Of a stretch of DNA of 64,000 nucleotides, positions 45,086 to 54,637 are shown in pieces; within the stretch, counting starts at the first letter, position 1, and every line of letters starts with the position of its first letter. Source of the DNA: Clostridium ragsdalei P11 (GTDB taxonomy: Bacteria > Bacillota > Clostridia > Clostridiales > Clostridiaceae); contig NZ_LROS01000075.1 of assembly GCF_001675165.1 (NCBI RefSeq), positions 62,001-126,000 on the forward strand, in the 5' to 3' direction. Both the position numbers and the translations under genes were made by a program. The notes under the pieces are model-generated. The model was not told the origin of the DNA, made no database searches, and saw only the letters and a list, made by a program, of their open reading frames with translations.

Positions 45086-46438
45086 TTACTTAGCAGTTAA
45101 CTCTTTTAATAACTTAGGAATAAACATAGCTTCTGTACTACTAATTACTATATTCCAGTCTGGAAGAAGTTCCTCTAATTCGCCTTTCAAAACTGCAACC
45201 TTTCCTGGGATTAAAAGAGTTCTGTTCTTAGTCTTCTCTGATATTCCACATTTCTTTATTTCATCAGCTATTGCAGCACCAGTAAATTTACCTGCAGCCC
45301 AAGATGTAAGAACAGAATATCCACCTGCATCTGGTATAACCATCCATACTGGAACTTTAGATCTTTCAACTTCTCCTGAAACTAGGAAGTAAGTAAGAGC
45401 AAAGTCAACAGTACATAATACTGGTGAGTTTTCATCTGGGTTGTTAATTCCATGTATGCCCAAATCAACTGTCATTGGCTTTTGTGGATCTGTAAATACA
45501 TTCTGTCTTATACTATAAAGAGGAAGTGCTCTTGCATAATCCATATCACTTAAAACAAGTAATGAACCATATTTCAAAGTAAATAATGTAGATAAAGCTA
45601 CTTCCATAAATTTATCAGCTTTAGTAAGTTCATCTAGGAATAGTATAGAAGGATATCCAAAAGTTCTATCCTGATTTTCAATATTTATTCTTCTAATTTG
45701 AACTGTATTTTCAAAAGCTTCTTTAATGGATTTTCCACCTGGATCAAGTACTAAGTTCTTATATCCTAATTTTTGTATTTCTTCTACTAAACCATAAAGA
45801 GCTTCCAATCCGTCTGCCTTTACACCTAAAGCTAATTTATCTTCTTTTACAAGTTCAACCATTTCTTTGAAGTTATCTTTATTAGCTCCATAAACTAATG
45901 GATTTTCATCTTTAACTAGTGGAAGAGCTTCTTTCATTACTGCTGCATCTTCACAAACTAGAGCATAAGCTACTTTTACTCCACTTGCTTTTATTTTATT
46001 TATCAAAGCAAGATATTTGTCTTTATTTCCTGCATATTTTATTGCAGCAAATTCGGTTTTCATTTGTTCACCGATTCTAACATAATCTACATCTTTTATA
46101 TGTTGGATCTTAGCATCTACTTCTGCATCATCCATACTATCGGAAAATGCAACTGCAAATCTATTTCTATTTACAAAAGTTTTTTCATGACGGAATAAAA
46201 CAGTTTCTCCACCTAATTTATATTCATTATCTCCCTTACCAATAGTTATTGTCTTCATAATTGGTGCAGTAGCTTCAGCTAATTTTTCCATTGCCTCATC
46301 ACTCATATGAGGACATTTTCCTATTTCCACAGCTCCTGCTGCTACTTTCATTGAAAAAGCTAGACAAGTAGGAAAACCACAATCCTTACAATTCTTTTTT
46401 GGTGTTAATTTAAATATATTTAATCCTGTTAAAGCCAT
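45086..46438 (-). CDS. acsC: Corrinoid/iron-sulfur protein large (gamma) subunit
   Basis: A 450-residue subunit that carries the [4Fe-4S] centre and the corrinoid of CoFeSP. The cluster ligands are C17, C20, C25 and C42 in the N-terminal domain (NCKDCGFPTCLAF, then IGKCP). Residues 60-325 form a TIM barrel. The C-terminal 120 residues form the B12-binding domain, with TSWAAGKFTGAAIA near 385. AAGGAGG precedes the ATG. It lies directly after acsD, forming the heterodimer pair AcsCD. It takes methyl from AcsE and gives it to AcsB. Confidence 0.97.
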   Translation of the reverse strand: MALTGLNIFKLTPKKNCKDCGFPTCLAFSMKVAAGAVEIGKCPHMSDEAMEKLAEATAPIMKTITIGKGDNEYKLGGETVLFRHEKTFVNRNRFAVAFSDSMDDAEVDAKIQHIKDVDYVRIGEQMKTEFAAIKYAGNKDKYLALINKIKASGVKVAYALVCEDAAVMKEALPLVKDENPLVYGANKDNFKEMVELVKEDKLALGVKADGLEALYGLVEEIQKLGYKNLVLDPGGKSIKEAFENTVQIRRINIENQDRTFGYPSILFLDELTKADKFMEVALSTLFTLKYGSLLVLSDMDYARALPLYSIRQNVFTDPQKPMTVDLGIHGINNPDENSPVLCTVDFALTYFLVSGEVERSKVPVWMVIPDAGGYSVLTSWAAGKFTGAAIADEIKKCGISEKTKNRTLLIPGKVAVLKGELEELLPDWNIVISSTEAMFIPKLLKELTAK

Positions 46439-46476
46439 TTTTAATCCTCCTTATTTAATCCCAGTATAAATTTTAA

Positions 46477-47421
46477 TTAACCTAATAATTCCTTAATAAA
46501 ATTTCTAATTACTTCTACAGATTTTGGATGACGTAATATTACAGCATCTGTTCCTGATGCTAATACTCCGGATGCTGTTGCAACTTCCATGGAAACTGTT
46601 CTGTCTTCCTGACTTCCCCATTGTGGTGAATCTTCTTCTGAATCCATTGCTTCTTTTACTTTGCAAGCTTCGAAAGAAACAGGGCTTATTATAGGAATTT
46701 GAAGAGTTTTATCATCTTGACCAAGTGCTGCAAGTTTTACTCTGTCTAAAGTTGATATAACATATTCATAACCATATCCACCTGCTGCACATCCTACGTT
46801 GTCAACAAACTTTGTATTGTCTATTCCAAGTTGATTCATTAAAATATTTATCTGTTTTGCAAGGTTTATATCAACTGAAGATTCAGCTACAACTTTGTCA
46901 TTATAAGCCATTACGCCTGCAGCTCCTACTGTCTTATAATTATCTTCTACTGCAGACATTAAAAGTATATTGTGTCCTTCAGTTTCCTGAGCAACTTTTT
47001 CAAATAATTTTGCATCTTTTTCATGATTTCCTGTACCTGCAACTACTAATGGAGTTTTTATAGCTTCAACTACTGCTTTAGCTGTTTTAGCACAATCTTC
47101 TGGTGCAGCATCTGTACCGTTTGGATCAGCACTTATAAGTCTTAGGCATATAAAATCTGGACTATATTTTTCTTCTACAAATTGTGCCCATTTAACAGGA
47201 TCTTTTGCAACATCCTTGTATATGTCTTTTAAAGGATCTATCCAGTCTTCTGGATATACATCCAAAATTTCCATACCTACTTTTGGGCTATTTCCTGTAT
47301 CTCCATCAAAAGTGTAAAATGGTAATACTGATTCTCCTCCTAATTTTAATACTTTTTCTCCTGTTCCAATTTCAACTTCACCAATTTTGCCTGAAAATTT
47401 TTGTGTTGGTTTTTTGAACAT
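46477..47421 (-). CDS. acsD: Corrinoid/iron-sulfur protein small (delta) subunit
   Basis: A 314-residue TIM-barrel partner of AcsC. It begins MFKKPTQKFSGKIGEVEIG and has PKVGMEILDVYPEDW near 46-60, PLVVAGTGNHEKDAK near 140 and VDNVGCAAGGYGYEYVISTLDR near 208, all seen in CdhD/AcsD proteins. The length is normal. AAGGAGG precedes the ATG. It is the first of the pair with acsC (38 nt gap). It shields the corrinoid and contributes to docking with AcsE and AcsB. Confidence 0.96.
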   Translation of the reverse strand: MFKKPTQKFSGKIGEVEIGTGEKVLKLGGESVLPFYTFDGDTGNSPKVGMEILDVYPEDWIDPLKDIYKDVAKDPVKWAQFVEEKYSPDFICLRLISADPNGTDAAPEDCAKTAKAVVEAIKTPLVVAGTGNHEKDAKLFEKVAQETEGHNILLMSAVEDNYKTVGAAGVMAYNDKVVAESSVDINLAKQINILMNQLGIDNTKFVDNVGCAAGGYGYEYVISTLDRVKLAALGQDDKTLQIPIISPVSFEACKVKEAMDSEEDSPQWGSQEDRTVSMEVATASGVLASGTDAVILRHPKSVEVIRNFIKELLG

Positions 47422-47439
47422 AATGTATGCCTCCTTAAT

Positions 47440-48213
47440 TTAATTTTCAAATTGAATTTTTGATAGTATTTCATTCAATGCTTTTCTGCATGAAGAATCC
47501 TCTGGCAGCTCTACTAATGCTTTTCCATCTGAATCAAATTGATAGACCATTTGGTCCATCGGCACAACTCCTACTAAATCCAGTTCTTGCTTTTTTATTT
47601 CTTCTTTTATTCCTGAATTCAATTTACCTTCTGGAGCTCTATTTACGATAAGAAAGATTTGGCCAACTTTTAACTTTAATTCAGCAACTAACCGTTTTAT
47701 TCTTCCAACAGCCTGTATGCCTCTTCTGGAACAATCGCTTATCAGAAATAGAGTATCAATAGGATCTATAAGTTTTCTACTTAAGTGTTCCATTCCTGCT
47801 TCATTATCAACTACTATGTAATCATAATTACCAGAAAGTGAATCCACTTGTGCTTTAAGTATTCCATTAACATAACAATAACATCCTGGCCCCTGGGATC
47901 TTCCCATAACAATAAGGTCATAACCGTCTCCTTCAGCTACTGATGCATTTAATTTATACTTTAAATAATCTGCTTTCATCATACCTCCAGGAAAATTATC
48001 CCCTTCAAGTGATTTTTTATTTACGTCCTCTTTTATTTCTCCAATAGTTTCCTCAATGTCTGTTCCAAGTACTTCATTTAAATTAGCATTTGCATCAGCA
48101 TCTACTGCTAAAATAGGTCCTGAACCTTTTTTTGTCAAATAATCTATTAAAAGACCTGTCAAAGTAGTTTTGCCGGTACCACCCTTACCTGCTACAGCTA
48201 TTTTATATCCCAT
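47440..48213 (-). CDS. cooC: CooC-type nickel insertion ATPase (CODH/ACS maturation), copy next to acsD
   Basis: A 257-residue MinD/SIMIBI-class ATPase. The deviant Walker A motif GKGGTGKTT is at 9-17, the DADANANLNE loop follows at 38, and a CxC pair (C111, C113 in GPGCYCYVNG) matches the nickel and dimer site of CooC. Proteins in this position have also been named AcsF in Moorella and are linked to nickel loading of ACS. AAGGAGG precedes the ATG. It lies 19 nt before acsD. A second CooC, closer to acsA, differs enough to suggest separate clients, CODH and ACS; that division is inference. Confidence 0.93.
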   Translation of the reverse strand: MGYKIAVAGKGGTGKTTLTGLLIDYLTKKGSGPILAVDADANANLNEVLGTDIEETIGEIKEDVNKKSLEGDNFPGGMMKADYLKYKLNASVAEGDGYDLIVMGRSQGPGCYCYVNGILKAQVDSLSGNYDYIVVDNEAGMEHLSRKLIDPIDTLFLISDCSRRGIQAVGRIKRLVAELKLKVGQIFLIVNRAPEGKLNSGIKEEIKKQELDLVGVVPMDQMVYQFDSDGKALVELPEDSSCRKALNEILSKIQFEN

Positions 48214-48315
48214 AGTACAACCTCCTTATATTGCTGTGTTTCAGATTACTTATAAAAAGCCTATTATAAATTTTATGCCTCTTATGTAGAAAACATCTTT
48301 AATTATATATTATAT

Positions 48316-48339
48316 GTATAGGGCACGATAGCCCTATAC
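48316..48339 (-). other. Hairpin between lpdA and cooC
   Basis: GTATAGGGC / GCCCTATAC stem with a 6-nt loop, 13-36 nt after the lpdA stop. The following minus-strand sequence (ATATAATATATAATT) has no real U-run, so partial termination or processing are both possible. Confidence 0.65.
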
Positions 48340-48351
48340 ACATTAAACAAT

Positions 48352-49734
48352 TTAATCAACAGAATGAACACATTGTTTGTGTACATCATGAAGAGCTTCC
48401 ATCATTGCCTCAGATAAAGTCGGATGTGGATGAATAACTTCACCAACTCGTTCTGCTGTTAAACCAAGCTCACAAGCAACACCTAATTCTGAAATCATAT
48501 CTGTTGCTCTATCACCTACAATAGCAGCTCCAATTATTACGTCCTTTTCGTCTGTAATAATCTTTACAAATCCTTGTAATTTACCCATAGCTTGAGCTTT
48601 TCCAAGCCCCCTAAAGTCAAATTTTCCAACCTTGTACTGGATTCCTGCTTTTTCAGCATCTTTCTCTTTCATACCTACAGAAGCTATTTCTGGTTCTACA
48701 AATGTACAACCAGGTACTGCTTTGTAACTCATCTTCTTCTTTTTATCTAAAACTGCATTTTGAACAGCTACAATACCTTCTCTTTCAGCTACATGTGCAA
48801 GAGCAGCAGTAGGAATTAAATCACCTATTGCATAAACTCCCTCTACATTAGTTTCTAAATATTCATTTACAATTATTCTTCCTTTTTGATCTTTCTTAAT
48901 ACCAATATCATCCAAACCTAAACCTTCAGCATAAGCTCTTCTTCCAACTGCTATGAGAAGTGTTTCAGCCTCTAAAACTTTTCCGCTTCCCAATGTAGCA
49001 GTTACCGTATCACCTTTAACTTCTACACTAGTTATACCATCGCCTACAAAGTATTTAATCTTATGCTGTTTGAAAATTCTCTGAAGTTGTTTTGCAACAT
49101 CTTCATCTTCAAGTGGTGCAAGATGTGGAAGAGCTTCAACTACCTTAACTTCTACTCCCATACTATTTAAGAAGAATCCTATTTCACATCCTATAGGACC
49201 TCCACCAACTAGTATCATTGACTTTGGAAGTTTCTCTAAATTCAAAACTTCATCTGAAGTTATAACCTTTTTACCATCATACTTGAATACTCCAGGTGTA
49301 ACAGGTACAGAACCAGTAGCAAGTATAATTTTATCTGCCGTTATGGATTCTTTAGATCCATCCTGCTTTGTAACCTCTACCTCTTTATTGCTTATAAGTT
49401 TTCCTGTTCCCCTTATAAGCTTTACCCCTCTATGTTCAAACATATATTCTATGCCTTTTACAAGTTGATCTACTACTTTATCTTTTCTCTTCATAATTGC
49501 ATCAAAATCAGGTTTTACTTCACCTTCAACATTAATTCCAAATTTTGATGCTCCTTTTATTACACTTAAAACATCTGTGGAAGCAAGCAGTGCTTTTGTA
49601 GGTATACATCCTACATTTAAGCAAGTTCCTCCTACAGCTTTCTTCTCAACTACAGTAACATCTGCTCCTAAAATTGCAGCTTGCAGTGCAGCTACATATC
49701 CTCCTGGTCCTCCACCAATTACAACTAATTTCAT
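48352..49734 (-). CDS. lpdA: Dihydrolipoyl dehydrogenase
   Basis: A 460-residue FAD/NAD flavoenzyme that reoxidises dihydrolipoyl groups. It has FAD motif VVIGGGPGGYVAALQA at 4-19, redox disulfide C38 and C43 in GGTCLNVGCIPTKALL, NAD motif ILVGGGPIGCEIGFFLNSMG near 178, and the C-terminal active-site HPHPTLSE with its His-Glu pair. The length is standard without an added lipoyl domain. The start follows AAGGGG. It lies between metF and cooC. With gcvH it supplies two of four glycine cleavage components; no 2-oxoacid dehydrogenase genes are in view. Confidence 0.96.
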   Translation of the reverse strand: MKLVVIGGGPGGYVAALQAAILGADVTVVEKKAVGGTCLNVGCIPTKALLASTDVLSVIKGASKFGINVEGEVKPDFDAIMKRKDKVVDQLVKGIEYMFEHRGVKLIRGTGKLISNKEVEVTKQDGSKESITADKIILATGSVPVTPGVFKYDGKKVITSDEVLNLEKLPKSMILVGGGPIGCEIGFFLNSMGVEVKVVEALPHLAPLEDEDVAKQLQRIFKQHKIKYFVGDGITSVEVKGDTVTATLGSGKVLEAETLLIAVGRRAYAEGLGLDDIGIKKDQKGRIIVNEYLETNVEGVYAIGDLIPTAALAHVAEREGIVAVQNAVLDKKKKMSYKAVPGCTFVEPEIASVGMKEKDAEKAGIQYKVGKFDFRGLGKAQAMGKLQGFVKIITDEKDVIIGAAIVGDRATDMISELGVACELGLTAERVGEVIHPHPTLSEAMMEALHDVHKQCVHSVD

Positions 49735-49768
49735 TCCTAATCGCCCCTTATTTTTTAATCCTATATTT

Positions 49769-50650
49769 TTATAATCCTGCTTCGTCCAATATTAATGGCA
49801 CATTTTCTTCCGCACCAATTGCCATTATATGAACTCCATCGCAAAGTCCTGATTCTTTTACGGCCTTTATAAATTCTCCTGCTATCTTTATGCCTTCTTG
49901 AACTTTATCCTCAGCATTTTTCATTCTATCTATAAGTTCATCAGGTACGAATATACCAGGCACGTTTTTATTCATGTATTTAGCCATACCAGCTGACTTT
50001 AAAGGTATTATGCCTACCATAACTTTAGCATCTACACCTTGAGCTTTAGTCTCTTCTTTGAATTTCTTTAAAGTTTCCATATCATAAACAGCTTGAGTTT
50101 GAAAGAATTTAGCTCCAGCTTTAATTTTCTTCTTCATCTTTATAACTTGAAGCTCTAACGGATCATATCTAGGTGTAACACAGGCCCCTAAAAAGAAATC
50201 TGGTTTCCCTTTTAAATCAGTTCCACCCATGTCTTTTCCGCCATTTAAAATGCTTGCCACCTGTAATATTCCAACACTATCTAGATCATAAACTGGCTTT
50301 GCACCAGGGTGATCTCCTGTAGCAGTATAATCTCCAGTAAGAGCTAAAACATTTTCAATTTCAAAAACACCTGCAGATAACAATTCTCCTTGAATTGCTA
50401 TTCTGTTTCTATCTCTTCCTGTTATTTGAAATACAGGTTCTAATCCTGCATCTTTTAACACTTTACAAGTAGCTAAAGATGTAGCTTTTAACGTAGCAGA
50501 CTGAAAATCCGTTACATTAACTCCATGAACTCTTCCTTTTATCTTTTTGGCACATTCAATTAAATGAGAAAGATCCGTTCCCTTTGGAGGTGCCATTTCA
50601 GCTGTAACTGCAAACTCTCCCTTTTCAAAAGCTTCCTTCAATAAGCTCAT
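49769..50650 (-). CDS. metF: Methylenetetrahydrofolate reductase, large subunit MetF
   Basis: A 293-residue flavin TIM barrel that reduces methylene-THF to methyl-THF. It shows EMAPPKGTDLSHLIECA near 19, FQITGRDRNRIAIQGELLSA near 75, LTGDYTATGDHPGAKPVYDLDS with the conserved GD..GD near 104, and FFQTQAVYDMETLKKF near 198. It pairs with MetV encoded 22 nt upstream. No RnfC2 or HdrABC genes, which accompany MetVF in Moorella, are present, so the short MetVF type without the bifurcation module applies. Its electron donor is a known open question in this group. Confidence 0.96.
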   Translation of the reverse strand: MSLLKEAFEKGEFAVTAEMAPPKGTDLSHLIECAKKIKGRVHGVNVTDFQSATLKATSLATCKVLKDAGLEPVFQITGRDRNRIAIQGELLSAGVFEIENVLALTGDYTATGDHPGAKPVYDLDSVGILQVASILNGGKDMGGTDLKGKPDFFLGACVTPRYDPLELQVIKMKKKIKAGAKFFQTQAVYDMETLKKFKEETKAQGVDAKVMVGIIPLKSAGMAKYMNKNVPGIFVPDELIDRMKNAEDKVQEGIKIAGEFIKAVKESGLCDGVHIMAIGAEENVPLILDEAGL

Positions 50651-50672
50651 TTTTTAATCCCCCTTCTGATTA

Positions 50673-51323
50673 TTACTTAGCATTTAAATTTATTTTTCTA
50701 GGATGAGCACTTATTTGATAATCTCTTGGCTTTCTTAATTCTGTCAAATTATCGAGCTGTCCTAGTTCTTTTAATTTATTGTATATTAATATCCAAGCAC
50801 AATCATTTTCAGGATCAACTTCACATTTACCATCTCTTGCACCACCGCAAGGTCCATTCAAAAGTCCCTTTGCACACATTGTAATTGGACATATTCCCCC
50901 TGTCCATCCAAGCTGGCAATTTCCACAAGCTTTACAAGCTTCTGCATATTGTCCAACTCTTTCTACTTCGCCTATAAACATAGTGTTATTACCTGGATAA
51001 ACGGGAATCTTTACTAACTTGGCTACAGTTTGAGTTCCATCACCACAAGCTAGGGATACTACTGCATCTGCTTCTTTTAATTCAGCTTTTAAGGACTTTA
51101 AATCTTTTCTTGTTTTTAAAAGATTGCAGGAAGGATCAAGTATTTTATAGCCTAAAACTTTTTTGCCTTGTTCTTCTAACTTGGCTTTCATTGCTAATAC
51201 TTCTTCTTCTCCGCCTACTTTACAGGTAGTTGCGCATAAAGAACATCCTGTGATTATTACTTTTTCACTGTCTTTAAGGTAATCCAATAATTCATCAAAA
51301 GATTTTTTTTCTGAAATAATCAT
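50673..51323 (-). CDS. metV: Methylenetetrahydrofolate reductase, zinc/FeS subunit MetV
   Basis: A 216-residue cysteine-rich partner of MetF. Residues about 10-130 hold the first cysteine group (GCSLCATTCKVGGEEE, then LDPSCNLLKTR and SLACGDG). The C-terminal MTHFR_C domain carries CKACGNCQLGWTGGICPITMC and LLNGPCGGARDGKCEVDPENDCAW. Homologues bind [4Fe-4S] clusters and/or zinc. GGAGG precedes the ATG. It follows folD by 27 nt. MetV is thought to hand electrons to the MetF flavin. Confidence 0.94.
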   Translation of the reverse strand: MIISEKKSFDELLDYLKDSEKVIITGCSLCATTCKVGGEEEVLAMKAKLEEQGKKVLGYKILDPSCNLLKTRKDLKSLKAELKEADAVVSLACGDGTQTVAKLVKIPVYPGNNTMFIGEVERVGQYAEACKACGNCQLGWTGGICPITMCAKGLLNGPCGGARDGKCEVDPENDCAWILIYNKLKELGQLDNLTELRKPRDYQISAHPRKINLNAK

Positions 51324-51350
51324 ATTTATTCCTCCATTTATTTCACAGGT

Positions 51351-52205
51351 TTATAGGTTATTTTGTAACTTACAGGCCTTTACAATATGCTGTGCAAGTA
51401 TAGATGATGTAACAGAGCCTACTCCTTTAGGAACAGGTGTTATCATTGAAGCTTTTGATTCACAGTCTTCTGTATCTACATCTCCACATAGCTTTCCACT
51501 TTCATCTACATTTATGCCTACATCTATAACTACGGCACCATCTTTTACATATTTTGAATCTATCATTTTAGCTTTTCCTATGCCTACTACCAGTATGTCT
51601 GCCTGGGAACAAACCTTTGGCATATCAGTAGTTTTTGAATGACATACGGTAACTGTAGCATTTTCATTTAATAGGAGCATGCACGCTGGTTTTCCAACTA
51701 CCATAGATCTTCCTACTATAACTGCATTCTTTCCCTTCATAGGAACTTTATAATGCTTAAGGATTTCTATAACAGCAGATGGTGTACAAGGTGCAAATCC
51801 TGTCATATCTTTTTCCATCAATTTAGCAACATTTACAGGACTAAAGCAATCTACATCTTTTTCAGGGGCGATTATATATTTTATAACGCTTTCATCTAAT
51901 TGCTTAGGAAATGGTCTGAATACCATTATTGCATTTACAGTCTTGTCCGCATTTATTTTTTTCAATTCTTCAATAAACTTGTCTTGTGATATATCTGCTG
52001 GTAGCTCTTTAACAACTGCCTCTATTCCAATTTTTTCGCACTTTTTTAGAGCTCCTTTTTCATAAGCAAGGTCACTTCCGTTTGCTCCAACTCTTACTAA
52101 TGTAAGTTTTGGAGTAATACCCTTTACCTTTAAATCATTAACTTCTTTAGTTAAAGCTTCACTTATAGCATCTGCCACTGGTTTACCTTTAATTATTTGA
52201 CCCAT
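51351..52205 (-). CDS. folD: Bifunctional methylene-THF dehydrogenase/methenyl-THF cyclohydrolase
   Basis: A 284-residue enzyme. The catalytic Lys lies in YEKGALKKC at about 49-57. The substrate region KQLDESVIKYIIAPEKDVDC near 105 and the nucleotide-binding GKNAVIVGRSMVVGKPACMLLLNENATVTVCHS near 158-190 match FolD; the Arg after the G helps favour NADP. PVPKGVGSVTSSILAQH closes the fold. AAGGAG precedes the ATG. With FchA also present, the cyclohydrolase step is encoded twice, as in related acetogens. It lies between fchA and metV. Confidence 0.96.
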   Translation of the reverse strand: MGQIIKGKPVADAISEALTKEVNDLKVKGITPKLTLVRVGANGSDLAYEKGALKKCEKIGIEAVVKELPADISQDKFIEELKKINADKTVNAIMVFRPFPKQLDESVIKYIIAPEKDVDCFSPVNVAKLMEKDMTGFAPCTPSAVIEILKHYKVPMKGKNAVIVGRSMVVGKPACMLLLNENATVTVCHSKTTDMPKVCSQADILVVGIGKAKMIDSKYVKDGAVVIDVGINVDESGKLCGDVDTEDCESKASMITPVPKGVGSVTSSILAQHIVKACKLQNNL

Positions 52206-52267
52206 ACTTATATCTCCTTCATATTAAAATTAGCTATCTGTACCATACTAAACTAATTTACAAGTGC

Positions 52268-52297
52268 CTCCAGAAGAAATTAAGATTTCTTCTGGAG
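52268..52297. other. Hairpin between fchA and folD
   Basis: Perfect CTCCAGAAGAAAT / ATTTCTTCTGGAG with a 4-nt loop, 11-40 nt past the fchA stop. No U-run follows on the transcribed minus strand, so it is unlikely to be a full terminator. Confidence 0.75.
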
Positions 52298-52307
52298 AAT
52301 AATAATT

Positions 52308-52940
52308 TTATTTGGAAAGTGCACTAACTACTTTTTCATATACCTTATCTGCAATCTTAATGCCTTCTTCAACTAAAGGTTCCGTCTCTGCTTTTACCTT
52401 TTTAACATATTCCTGATCTTTAATGGAATTAATGTTGATTATGACATTAAGCTGTGCTCCAATAATAGCAGCTCTTAGACACTGAACTCCTACACCAACA
52501 TCACTTATTGCAAGTTTGGAGCAGTTATCTACAAGTGCCTCGTGGAGTTTTATTGCTTCATAAGCTTGCTTAACAATGCTTACTGGAACACTGCATGCTT
52601 GCTTTAGACACTTTTCTAGAGTTTCTTCTTTTATTTTTTTCTGCTCTTCAGTGTCTTTTGGCATTCCATAAGCCTTTGAAAGAGGCAGAAAGCATTCTGC
52701 ATCTGCATCCATCATCTTTAAAAGCTCTGCTTGAAGCTCATCAGATCTTTTAAGTATGCCTTTTACCTTTTCATCATACTGTGCATACTTTTTCTTTCCT
52801 ATTGTAAGGTTACATACCATGCCTCCAAGTGCCATTCCTATAGCACCTGTAATAGCTGATCCTCCGCCTCCACCAGGAGTTGCAGCTTTAGATGCAAGAA
52901 CTTCTATAAAATCTGTGCAACTTTTATCTGCTAATTTCAT
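52308..52940 (-). CDS. fchA: Methenyltetrahydrofolate cyclohydrolase FchA
   Basis: A 210-residue helical enzyme of the FTCD cyclodeaminase family that interconverts formyl-THF and methenyl-THF. It has ASKAATPGGGGGSAITGAIGMALGGMVCNLTIGKKKY at about 17-53, the hallmark glycine-rich helix start (given here only as a region; key residues are the GGGGG run and the K-K-K-Y end). AAISDVGVGVQCLRAAIIGAQLNV-type sequence follows near 145-170. TAGGAGG precedes the ATG. It lies 20 nt after fhs and before folD, in pathway order. Confidence 0.94.
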   Translation of the reverse strand: MKLADKSCTDFIEVLASKAATPGGGGGSAITGAIGMALGGMVCNLTIGKKKYAQYDEKVKGILKRSDELQAELLKMMDADAECFLPLSKAYGMPKDTEEQKKIKEETLEKCLKQACSVPVSIVKQAYEAIKLHEALVDNCSKLAISDVGVGVQCLRAAIIGAQLNVIININSIKDQEYVKKVKAETEPLVEEGIKIADKVYEKVVSALSK

Positions 52941-52960
52941 ATTGTTTCCTCCTAAATGTT

Positions 52961-54637
52961 TTAGAATAATCCGCTTATTACTCCATTCTCATCTACATCT
53001 ATTTTTTCAGCAGATGGAACTTTTCCAAGACCTGGCATCTTCATTATTGAACCAGTTACTGCAACTACAAAACCTGCTCCAGCAGAAATTGTAACCTGTC
53101 TTACTGTAATATTAAATCCTGTTGGTCTTCCAAGTTTAGTCTGGTCATCAGTTAAGGAGTATTGGGTCTTTGCTATACATACTGGTGTTTTACCAAATCC
53201 TAATTTTTCAAGCTCATCAATTTCTTTTTCTGCCTGACTTGTGAAAGTAACATCATCAGCACCATATATCTTTTGAGCTACTGCTCTTATTTTATCTCTA
53301 ATTGGTAATTTTTCATCATAAGCAAACTGGAAGTCATTTTTCTCTTCTTTTATAAGTCTAAGCACTTCTTTGGCAACTTCTAGTCCACCTTCGCCGCCTT
53401 TAGCCCAAACTTCTGATAATCTTACATTTACACCTAATTCTTTACATTTATCTTCTACTAATTTTAATTCTGCCTGTGTATCTGTAGGGAATGCATTTAA
53501 TGCAACTACTGCTGGTAATTTATATACCTTAGTTATATTCTCTACATGTTTTAATAGATTTGGAAGTCCTTTTTCAAGAGCTTCTAAGTTTTCATTATTT
53601 AAGTCAGCCTTTGGAACTCCGCCATTGTATTTCAATGCTCTAACTGTAGCAACTATTATTACTGCATCTGGTTTTAATCCTGCCATTCTGCACTTGATAT
53701 CTAAGAATTTTTCAGCACCTAGGTCAGCACCGAAACCTGCCTCCGTAACTACATAATCACCAAAGTGAAGAGCCATTCTAGTAGCCATTATTGAGTTACA
53801 ACCATGAGCTATATTTGCAAATGGTCCGCCGTGTACAAATGCTGGTGTTCCTTCAAGAGTTTGAACTAGATTTGGTTTTAATGCATCTTTAAGAAGTGCT
53901 GCCATAGCTCCTTCAGCTTTCAAATCATGAGCTGTTACAGGCTGGCCATCTCTAGTGTATCCTACAACTATTTTAGCAATTCTCTTCTTCAAATCAATTA
54001 TGTCACTTGATAAACAGAATATAGCCATTATTTCTGAAGCAACTGTTATATCAAATCCATCTTCTCTAGGTGTACCATTGGCTTTTCCACCTAATCCATC
54101 AACTACAAACCTGAGCTGTCTGTCGTTCATGTCTACGCATCTTCTCCAAGCAATTCTTCTTGGGTCTATGTTAAGCTTATTGCCTTGATATATATGATTA
54201 TCTATCATTGCTGCAAGTAAATTGTTAGCAGCAGTGAGTGCATGTATATCACCTGTAAAGTGTAGGTTTATGTCTTCCATAGGTACTACTTGAGCATATC
54301 CACCACCGGCAGCTCCACCTTTTATACCAAATACAGGTCCCATAGATGGTTCTCTAAGTGCAACAACAACAGATTTTCCCATTCTATTTAATGCATCTGC
54401 TACACCTATTGCTGTAGTAGTTTTTCCTTCTCCAGCAGGTGTTGGGTTTATAGCTGTACATAATATAAGTTTTCCATTCTTTCCAGGTGTAGTCTTTAAC
54501 AAGTTGTAATTTACCTTTGCTTTGTATTTACCATACAATTCAATATCATCTTCGGAAATATTTAATTTCTTTGCAATTTCCTTAATGTCCTTCATTGTGC
54601 ATTCTTGAGCTATTTCGATGTCTGATTTATAAGTCAT
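52961..54637 (-). CDS. fhs: Formate-tetrahydrofolate ligase
   Basis: A 558-residue ATP-dependent enzyme that fixes formate onto THF, the ATP-consuming entry of the methyl branch. The phosphate-binding loop [10 protein letters not shown] is at 66-75. [23 protein letters not shown] near 95 (key residues K and the GGAAGGG run), [14 protein letters not shown] near 270 and [13 protein letters not shown] near 300 match Moorella FTHFS, and the length is equal. Its ATG directly follows the TAA stop of the upstream cooC (TAAATG), with GGGGG inside the upstream gene as ribosome binding site, so translation is coupled. Confidence 0.97.
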   Translation of the reverse strand: MTYKSDIEIAQECTMKDIKEIAKKLNISEDDIELYGKYKAKVNYNLLKTTPGKNGKLILCTAINPTPAGEGKTTTAIGVADALNRMGKSVVVALREPSMGPVFGIKGGAAGGGYAQVVPMEDINLHFTGDIHALTAANNLLAAMIDNHIYQGNKLNIDPRRIAWRRCVDMNDRQLRFVVDGLGGKANGTPREDGFDITVASEIMAIFCLSSDIIDLKKRIAKIVVGYTRDGQPVTAHDLKAEGAMAALLKDALKPNLVQTLEGTPAFVHGGPFANIAHGCNSIMATRMALHFGDYVVTEAGFGADLGAEKFLDIKCRMAGLKPDAVIIVATVRALKYNGGVPKADLNNENLEALEKGLPNLLKHVENITKVYKLPAVVALNAFPTDTQAELKLVEDKCKELGVNVRLSEVWAKGGEGGLEVAKEVLRLIKEEKNDFQFAYDEKLPIRDKIRAVAQKIYGADDVTFTSQAEKEIDELEKLGFGKTPVCIAKTQYSLTDDQTKLGRPTGFNITVRQVTISAGAGFVVAVTGSIMKMPGLGKVPSAEKIDVDENGVISGLF

